Source: Oehlia diaphana (taxonomy: Eukaryota; Glomeromycota; Glomeromycetes; Glomerales; Glomeraceae). From it: DNA of 44,431 nt. Position 1 is the first letter of the stretch; each line of letters begins with the position of its first letter. The notes below the pieces were generated by a model, which saw nothing but the letters and a program-made list of their open reading frames with translations, did not search any database and was not told the DNA's origin. Both the position numbers and the translations under genes were made by a program. The stretch spans positions 32,087 through 76,517 of the forward strand of contig QZLH01000368.1 in assembly GCA_003833135.1 (NCBI GenBank), in the 5' to 3' direction. Below, piece by piece: positions 41,685-44,431 of the stretch.

Positions 41685-41870
41685 TTGCGCGTGAAAATAA
41701 TTACGCGTGAAAAAAAAATATTTATTTACGCGTGAAAAAGAAATATTTATTTACGCGTGAAAAAAAAGGTATTTATTATTTGCACGTGAAAAAAAAGGTA
41801 TTTATTATTTGCGCGTGAAAAAAAGGTATTTATTAGATATTTATTTGAAAAGAAAGTATTTATAAAAAAA
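41680..41870. repeat. Minisatellite with ACGCGTGAAAA units
   Basis: Units of about 25-29 bp: (A/G)CGCGTGAAAA followed by A-rich sequence and TATTTATT. ACGCGT is exact at 41703-41708, 41728-41733 and 41753-41758; variants GCACGTG and GCGCGTG follow at about 41782 and 41811. The array fades into TATTTATT repeats. Confidence 0.85.
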
Positions 41871-43055
41871 GTACTGTGTATTAAAAAAAAAAAGAAAAGA
41901 AAAAGACTGTATAAATATTATTTTTTTGTTGTACAAGCTTTTCATATAAGTATAAATGATATCAATATACAACAATATCAAAAATGATTATATTGTAGCT
42001 TTTAATTACCTTATCATGACGTATTTACCTTCTTTCAGTATTTTTATTGTTGGATCAAAGTTTGATTCGTCGGAGTATTTTAGATACAAGTTGCAATTTT
42101 ATCTACAGATAAATTACGAAGATTAAACCAAGGAAGATTATATTACTTGTGTTATTATTGATATATTTCTTATTTTATTATATTTTATATTTTTGTTATG
42201 TGTTTTCCTTAGATACATTTTAGTGTAATTTTTTTATTATAAATAAAACTCTGCCTTGATGCAGACGAAGGATAGAGTGAGAGAGTTTTACCAGTAAAAA
42301 CGATAATAAGATTTGAATATTGATCTTTTCGTGACAGAGAAGCCAACTTACCGGTGATGTAGCTTCACATTTGTTTTGATCATTGCGATTTGTATAACCA
42401 TAATCTTCTTCTTTGCGATTGTTTATTTTTATAAATCTTAAAAAACTAGCGTACGTAACAATACCAAGCTTAATGCGAGTTTACATGTAATACAAAGTAA
42501 TTAATCACATGTAGAATTACCGGACTTTGGAACATTATACGTAAATATTTTAAGCATTTATTTATTAGAGGAGTTCTCTTTTATGACGAGTGTATAGGGT
42601 GAATTTGTTAAGTATAGGATTAGCAGCATATTTAGGTTTATATTGTATAATTAACACAAATAATCTTAAAAATTTTTCTAAAAAAATTCTTTTATGATCG
42701 GTATAATGGAAGTTAAAAGTTATAAATATTTTACATCTATAGAGAAATATATTATTTAAATTCGTGTTTAGTTTAGTAAATGTTTTAAAATTAGATTTAA
42801 TGTATATAAGACGTAAATTTGTAAATTTTATAAAAAAACTATCATCAAAAATTTATAATTATAAAACGTGTACAAAGGCCAGGTAAATACCATTTTTCTA
42901 AAAAAAGATATATATTAGCTAATAGAAATATTCAATTAACATCACTTTTCAGTAAATCCGTGTTCAGTTTTCATTCGTTGAAACAATGAACATACACATT
43001 TTATAATTTTTTTACTAATTTTACTTTGAACTTATATCTAATCTATGGTATTATA
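41871..43055. other. Intergenic
   Basis: AT-rich. The stretch 41975-42080 loosely resembles 28375-28500 upstream of the ubiquitin-like/ART gene. No gene was recognised. Confidence 0.4.
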
Positions 43056-43431
43056 ATGTTTATAAACAAAGATAACTACTCATTTAATCCTGCGCCAAGA
43101 TTAAAATCTAACCCTATGCCCGTTTTATTTATTTCTTTAAAAACAATAAGTACAAATGTAATTATTTGGAAATAAATACTATGACGCACTTAAATTTAAA
43201 CAAAAATATTGCAAAAATTGTTTAATTTGGCATATTAATGATATAAAGGACAAACGCTTAGATTACTTAAATCTATCCGAATCTGAATATGAGCTAATTA
43301 CAGCGTTGAAGTATCTACTCGTTTTGTTCAATCACAGCGAAATCTTATCCATTTCACTTTACGTGAATCACCTTATCAAGGAGCTTTGGGAGATGCTTTT
43401 GTTTGACAATGCAGTAATTTACGACATATAG
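43056..43431 (+). pseudogene. Relic of a kinase-family Cys-rich N-terminus
   Basis: The ATG at 43056 opens a reading through PMPVLFISLKT, equivalent to PVPVIFIPFKN of the kinase at 32283. After a frameshift near 43150, ALKFKQKYCKNCLIWHI matches TLKFGQKYCKNCLFRYI. The frame then continues, unlike the intact kinase, through LNLSESEYELITALKYLLVL to a TAG at 43429. No kinase domain follows. It is a truncated duplicate that has lost frame, probably fused to unrelated sequence. Homology over the first 60 residues is clear; the rest is uncertain. Confidence 0.65.
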
Positions 43432-43571
43432 AATTTATCAATACTATATTTTATCAATTATATTGACTTCCAATCATGAAAATATTGATTCACGGGCATC
43501 TACAATGCAATAAAAAAAAAATGATTGTTAAATATAAGTGGGAAAAAGGATCAATCTAAAGTAGAAGAAAA

Positions 43572-43798
43572 TCATTTGTCCTGGCGGTCGGTGTGAAGGA
43601 CATGACTTTTGTGACTGGAACTCAGATTAATGGTGATAGAGACTTGGAAACTTTCACGTTTTTTCAGTCTTGATCCGATTTCTTTCATTTCATTCGAAGT
43701 GTAAGAGGGTCTACTATAATCTTCATATGTTAGTAAAGGAAGATTAGCTTTCTTTTTCTTCTTTATCTTCTTTGACGAGGAGCTCTCTAGTGACGAAT
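43572..43798 (-). CDS. Possible 3'-terminal exon, Ser/Lys-rich, unidentified
   Basis: The minus strand has an acceptor TTTATTACAG ending at 43799, then an open reading of about 75 residues: DSSLESSSSKKIKKKKKANL, then PLLTYEDYSRPSYTSNEMKE and a Ser/His-rich end, stop at 43572. Protein-like pieces further upstream on the same strand (about 43870-44100; TTVTPDNQNNPIFL in one frame) may be earlier exons or debris. Nuclear-localisation-like Lys runs are visible, but no domain was recognised. Confidence 0.35.
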
Positions 43799-44431
43799 CT
43801 GTAATAAACTATGGAATTTATCTTGAAATTTGGTAACGCATCTATTTTGCATAAAATTGTTCCGTAAAATTTAGCTCTATCTTTTTATCCTATTCATCTT
43901 GGGTGATATTCTTTTGTATTCGGCATTCCACTTTTGTCTCTGAACCATTTAGCTGATCCAGGTGGTGATATATTTTTCTGGACTTGGAGTAAAGAGGACT
44001 ATTAGGAATATAGGATTATTTTGATTATCAGGCGTGATTGTGGCGTAGATGAACTTGGAGTACATGTATAAGCTTGCACATGTATTGTGGAAGGTGGTGC
44101 TAAAGGTATATTGTGTTAAGGTTAGTCGTCATATAAGTGCTAGTTTTAGACCTAAATAGAATAAGGGATTGAGAACGGATAATCCGGTGGATAATCCAAG
44201 ATGTCCTTTTTTATATTGGAGGTGCAATATCAAGTAAGGGGACTGCCAGAAATGACGTCATTTCCTAAGGGGAGGGGGTTAAGATCATGATGATGTTACA
44301 CATTTTCCATTTTTAGACACTTGTAGTTAATATAATTCTAGTCAGAATTATGTTTTAATTTTACATTTCCTAAAATGAATGTTGACATGAGGAGGGGGGG
44401 GGGGGGCCAAAACCCTAAAATTTAAATTACG
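43799..44431. other. Unassigned end of window
   Basis: Contains possible upstream coding debris of the minus-strand exon, the palindrome AAATGACGTCATTT near 44250, and a G homopolymer of about 14-15 bases near 44392-44406. No gene could be completed. Confidence 0.4.

Noticed and set aside
41680..41870. Possible CRISPR-like array
   Set aside because: Units are short and variable, spacers are not unique, and the genome is eukaryotic; it is a minisatellite.
44388..44420. G run followed by CCCTAAAA as a telomere or G-quadruplex end
   Set aside because: Only one telomere-like unit is present and the G run is a single homopolymer; not enough for a telomere call.

Overview
The window reads as nuclear DNA of an arbuscular mycorrhizal fungus (Glomeromycotina, most like Rhizophagus). 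This is inferred from gene content, not from a search. It is very AT-rich. Genes have short AT-rich introns with GT..AG borders. F-box/leucine-rich-repeat genes are locally amplified, and there is a protein kinase with a cysteine-rich N-terminus of the kind expanded in these fungi. Many DNA transposons (Tc1, hAT, MULE, palindromic MITEs, a fold-back element) are in different states of decay. No tRNA, rRNA or CRISPR array was seen.

Layout. 8-1767: dead Tc1 transposon carrying a nested 93-bp palindromic MITE. 2.9-4.2 kb: degenerate, unidentified gene on the minus strand. 4.5-6.0 kb: intact F-box gene of one subfamily. 6.5-7.3 kb: fold-back repeat element. 7.75-8.29 kb: TA-flanked MITE. 9.1-11.7 kb: hAT transposon fossil. 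12.0-17.8 kb: an F-box pseudogene, an intact F-box paralogue and an F-box relic, all on the minus strand. 18.2-24.4 kb: MULE transposon with a FAR1-like transposase, a duplicated 3' module and a 737-bp assembly gap flanked by identical sequence. 25.0-27.0 kb: another F-box relic and an F-box pseudogene. 28.6-29.6 kb: intact gene fusing a ubiquitin-like domain ending in Gly-Gly to a PARP-like ADP-ribosyltransferase domain; this is the most interesting protein here. 32.0 kb: second copy of the 93-bp palindrome. 32.3-35.1 kb: five-exon kinase gene with a long charged coiled-coil tail, flanked by two diverged direct repeats of about 0.55 kb. 37.7-39.4 kb: third intact F-box gene. 40.9-41.9 kb: a less AT-rich structured segment and an ACGCGT-containing minisatellite. 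43.0-43.8 kb: a relic of a kinase N-terminus and one orphan exon.

How it fits together. The non-mobile genes point to ubiquitin-linked and signalling functions: F-box adaptors, a ubiquitin-like/ADP-ribosyltransferase fusion and a kinase. No operon-like link is implied in a eukaryote. The strongest theme is genome dynamics: one F-box subfamily shows two intact genes, two pseudogenes and two relics within about 27 kb, interleaved with transposons. Splice sites, domain limits and repeat identities below were read by eye and not computed.
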